Below, piece by piece: positions 61,729 to 64,000 of a stretch of 64,000 bases of DNA. The stretch's first letter is position 1. Each line of letters opens with the position of its first letter. The position numbers were made by a program, and so were the translations under genes. The notes under the pieces are model-generated. The model saw only the letters and a list, made by a program, of their open reading frames with translations. It did not search any database and was not told the origin of the DNA. The stretch is taken from positions 1,165,393 to 1,229,392 of the forward strand of contig JABTUM010000002.1 in the NCBI GenBank assembly GCA_015075375.1, in the 5' to 3' direction. Origin of the DNA: Planctomycetota bacterium (GTDB lineage: Bacteria; Planctomycetota; SZUA-567; H5-PLA8).

Positions 61729-63651
61729 ATGACACACGCGAAGGTAATGGTCGTCGAAGACGAAGCGATTATTTCGATGGATCTGCAGAACCGTCTGCGC
61801 AAGCTGGGCTACGAGGTCGCCGGAACGGCGGCGCGCGGCGAGGACGTGCTTCCGCGCGCGCACGCCTGCGGCCCCGACCTGGTGCTGATGGACATCATGC
61901 TGGGCGGAGAGATGGACGGAATTGAAGCGGCGGCGCGAGTGCGCGGCGAGCTGGATTTGCCGGTGGTTTTCGTGACGGCGCATAGCGACGAGGCGACGCT
62001 GCGCCGGGCGAAGATCACGGAGCCGTACGGGTACGTGCTCAAGCCGTTCGAAGACCGCGAGATCGTGACGTCGGTGGAGATCGCGCTGTACCGGCACCGG
62101 GCGGACCGCAAGCTGCGCGGCATGGAACGCTGGCTCGGAATGACGCTGAAGAGCATCGGGGACGGGGTGATCGCGACGGACCTGGACGGCAAGGTCACGT
62201 TTCTGAACTCGGAGGCGGAGCGTCTGACGGGCTGGCCGGCGCTGGACGCGCTGGGGCTGCCGTTTGCGGAGGTCTTCCAGGCGGTGCATACGCGCACGGG
62301 GGAGCGGATCGATAATCCGGTGGTCCGGGTGCTGCGCGAAGGCCTCGCGATCGGGTTGCCCGCGGATACGACGCTGATCGGGCGAACCGGGACGCGCGTG
62401 GGCGTAGAAGACTGCGCGGCGCCGATACGCGACGAAAACGGCCGGATGAACGGCGCGGTGCTGGTCTTCCGCGACGCCACGATGCAGCGCCAAGTCGAGG
62501 AGAAGCTGCGCAAGGCGGAAGAGTGGCAGGAGCAGATGCGCAAGCTGGAGTCGTTGGGCAGCCTGACGGGCGGTGTGGCGCACGATTTCAACAACCTGAT
62601 GACGATCGTGATGGGCTACAGCGACATGCTGTTGAAGATGCGCGAGCAGGTGAACGACGAGGCGCGCCAAAAGGGCCTGGAGGCGATCCACAGCGCAGCG
62701 GAACGAGCGGCGGCGTTGACCCGCCAACTCCTGACCTTTGGCCGCAGGCACACGAACAAGCCGGAGGCTGTCAACCTGAGCGAACAGGCGGGCAAGCTGC
62801 TGGAGTCGCTGCGGCGTTTGATCGGCGAGCACCTCGAGATCGCGACGCATTTCCCGGCGGAACCGCCCAAGACGATGATCGATCCGGTGCAACTGGACCA
62901 GATCCTGATCAACTTGGCGGCGAACGCCCGGGATGCGATGCCGCACGGCGGGACGCTGACGATCGAGACGGGCGTGCTCTCGGTCACGGGAGAAGGCGAG
63001 TACGCGATGCTCTCGGTCCGCGATACGGGCACGGGGATCGACGACGCGACGCGCGCGCGGATCTTCGAACCGTTTTTCACCACCAAAGCGCCGGGCCACG
63101 GCACGGGTATCGGTCTTTCGACGGTGCACGCCATCGTGTCGCACTACGACGGCCGGATCGAAGTGGATACGTCGCCGGGCCAGGGCAGTTGTTTCCGCAT
63201 CCTGCTGCCGCGGTATTCCGAAACGGCTCAAGCCAAGGCGGCGCCCACGGATGGCGCGATGAAGGGCGGGCGCGAGACGATCCTGGTGGTGGAGGACGAC
63301 GCCTCGGTGCGTACGCTGGTCTGCGAGGTGCTGGGCAGGTTGGGATATACGACGCTGGAAGCCGAGTCGCCGGCGCACGCGATCGAATTGCTGCGGCGGC
63401 ACCAGCCAAACGTGGCCATGGTTATTTCGGACCTGATCATGCCGGGCATGAACGGCGTGGACTTGCTGAACGAGCTGCGCTCGATTCAGCCGAACTTGGG
63501 CGCGCTCTTTATGTCCGGCTACTTGGACAACCCGCTGTATCACCGTTTGGCGTCCATCGTGCGGACGGCCTTCATCGCGAAGCCGTTTTCTCCGCGCGGG
63601 CTGGCGCTGAGCCTGCGCGGCGTGCTCGAGATGCCGCAGCAGGCGAGTTGA
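61729..63651 (+). CDS. Hybrid histidine kinase: REC-PAS-HisKA-HATPase-REC
   Basis: A 640-residue protein. The N-terminal receiver (about 5-120) carries D55 (VLMDIML) and K105 (VLKPF). PAS about 140-260 follows. HisKA contains GGVAHDFNNLM with H285. HATPase has NLAANARDAMPHGG and the G boxes DTGTGI and GHGTGIGLS. The C-terminal receiver carries D568 (VISDLIMPG) and KPFS. The first receiver is probably phosphorylated by the triple-PAS kinase 44 bp upstream, giving a phosphorelay. There is no DNA-binding output domain; the final receiver may regulate the kinase or pass phosphate to an unlinked protein. Confidence 0.92.
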   Translation: MTHAKVMVVEDEAIISMDLQNRLRKLGYEVAGTAARGEDVLPRAHACGPDLVLMDIMLGGEMDGIEAAARVRGELDLPVVFVTAHSDEATLRRAKITEPYGYVLKPFEDREIVTSVEIALYRHRADRKLRGMERWLGMTLKSIGDGVIATDLDGKVTFLNSEAERLTGWPALDALGLPFAEVFQAVHTRTGERIDNPVVRVLREGLAIGLPADTTLIGRTGTRVGVEDCAAPIRDENGRMNGAVLVFRDATMQRQVEEKLRKAEEWQEQMRKLESLGSLTGGVAHDFNNLMTIVMGYSDMLLKMREQVNDEARQKGLEAIHSAAERAAALTRQLLTFGRRHTNKPEAVNLSEQAGKLLESLRRLIGEHLEIATHFPAEPPKTMIDPVQLDQILINLAANARDAMPHGGTLTIETGVLSVTGEGEYAMLSVRDTGTGIDDATRARIFEPFFTTKAPGHGTGIGLSTVHAIVSHYDGRIEVDTSPGQGSCFRILLPRYSETAQAKAAPTDGAMKGGRETILVVEDDASVRTLVCEVLGRLGYTTLEAESPAHAIELLRRHQPNVAMVISDLIMPGMNGVDLLNELRSIQPNLGALFMSGYLDNPLYHRLASIVRTAFIAKPFSPRGLALSLRGVLEMPQQAS

Positions 63652-63896
63652 GGCCGGACGTCCGGATGCGAACCCCAGGCTCCTTGTAGCAACCCGTCCC
63701 CGTAGCAGCCGTCCCCTGCTCGGCGCCCGGTTTTCCGGCCGCCGGTGGGGCGCCGGATGGACCTGCACCGCGGCGCTCCGCGGGCGGGCGCATGCCAACT
63801 CGCTTCGGGAAACGCCACGCAAATCCGTGCTTGGCCACTAAACTGTCACGATCGGACGATAAAGCGGACATGAGGGGACCGGTCGAGGGTGCGGGA

Positions 63897-64000
63897 ATGA
63901 GGCCGAACATACTGATGATCGTGACGGACCAGCAGCGCGCGGACACGCTGAGCGCGCATCGGAGTTCGTTTCGCGCTCGTACGCCGGCGATGGACGGACT
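63897..64000 (+). CDS. Sulfatase (N-terminal fragment at window edge)
   Basis: The visible frame reads MRPNILMIVTDQQRADTL and continues to ARTPAMDGL. This is the sulfatase N-terminal metal-binding segment, like that of the complete sulfatase at 37279-38712. GAGGG precedes ATG 63897; an in-frame ATG at 63870 is less likely. The gene runs past the right end, so the formylglycine motif is not visible. Confidence 0.85.
   Translation, partial: MRPNILMIVTDQQRADTLSAHRSSFRARTPAMDG

Noticed and set aside
59762..63822. Very long leftward open frames opposite the two kinases
   Set aside because: They are antisense to well-supported kinase domains and give Arg/His-rich low-complexity sequence, as expected from GC-rich codon bias.

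Overview
The window is GC-rich, densely coded bacterial DNA from a Gram-negative cell: it encodes a porin-like barrel protein, apolipoprotein N-acyltransferase and several lipoproteins. Two sulfatases, a cytosolic sialidase-fold protein, a PhyH dioxygenase, paired AraC regulators, a Gfo/Idh/MocA oxidoreductase and a large PQQ-type propeller protein with a methyltransferase-like N-terminus resemble Planctomycetota/PVC-type genomes or allied candidate phyla. The exact lineage cannot be fixed from the sequence alone.

Layout. 1-5.6 kb: partial oxidoreductase, AraC regulator, sialidase-fold protein, a zinc-ribbon membrane protein, and a CLC-type transporter preceded by a well-formed fluoride riboswitch. 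5.8-12.6 kb: polA, a small coupled ORF and coaE, then rho, then a VapBC-like toxin-antitoxin pair translationally coupled to a methyltransferase. 12.6-15.2 kb: a leftward operon of class V aminotransferase, methyltransferase and membrane protein. 15.3 kb: tRNA-Gly(UCC).

15.34-37.16 kb: a 21.8-kb integrated element inside that tRNA gene, bounded by a perfect 54-bp repeat of the tRNA 3' end. It carries small phage-like ORFs, a terminase small subunit, an integrase-type fragment and a tyrosine integrase whose frame runs through the attachment site. Its cargo is two giant secreted proteins (about 2160 and 3316 residues) made of seven-bladed propeller blocks, DUF11 arrays and a shared C-terminal domain. 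The cargo is flanked by two copies of a 360-bp stretch of the terminase gene 3' end. No portal, capsid or large terminase is present, so the element is satellite-like or reduced.

37.3-56.4 kb: sulfatase, PQQ-propeller protein, porin-like protein, a secreted tail-fibre-like repeat protein, a protein with a degenerate truncated-hemoglobin-like domain, a HEAT-repeat lipoprotein, PhyH dioxygenase with divergent AraC regulator, a periplasmic tetratricopeptide-like protein, lnt and a two-pass membrane protein. 57.0-59.2 kb: a less GC-rich patch with a stand-alone NusA-KH-like protein, an R2K-type ATP-grasp protein and a repeat/hairpin-rich non-coding stretch. 59.2-64 kb: SRPBCC protein, a triple-PAS sensor kinase, a REC-PAS-HK-REC hybrid kinase and the start of another sulfatase.

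The points most worth a second look are the element with its integration-dependent integrase C-terminus, the 1x7 and 4x7 propeller architecture of its cargo, and the degenerate NusA-like and hemoglobin-like proteins.
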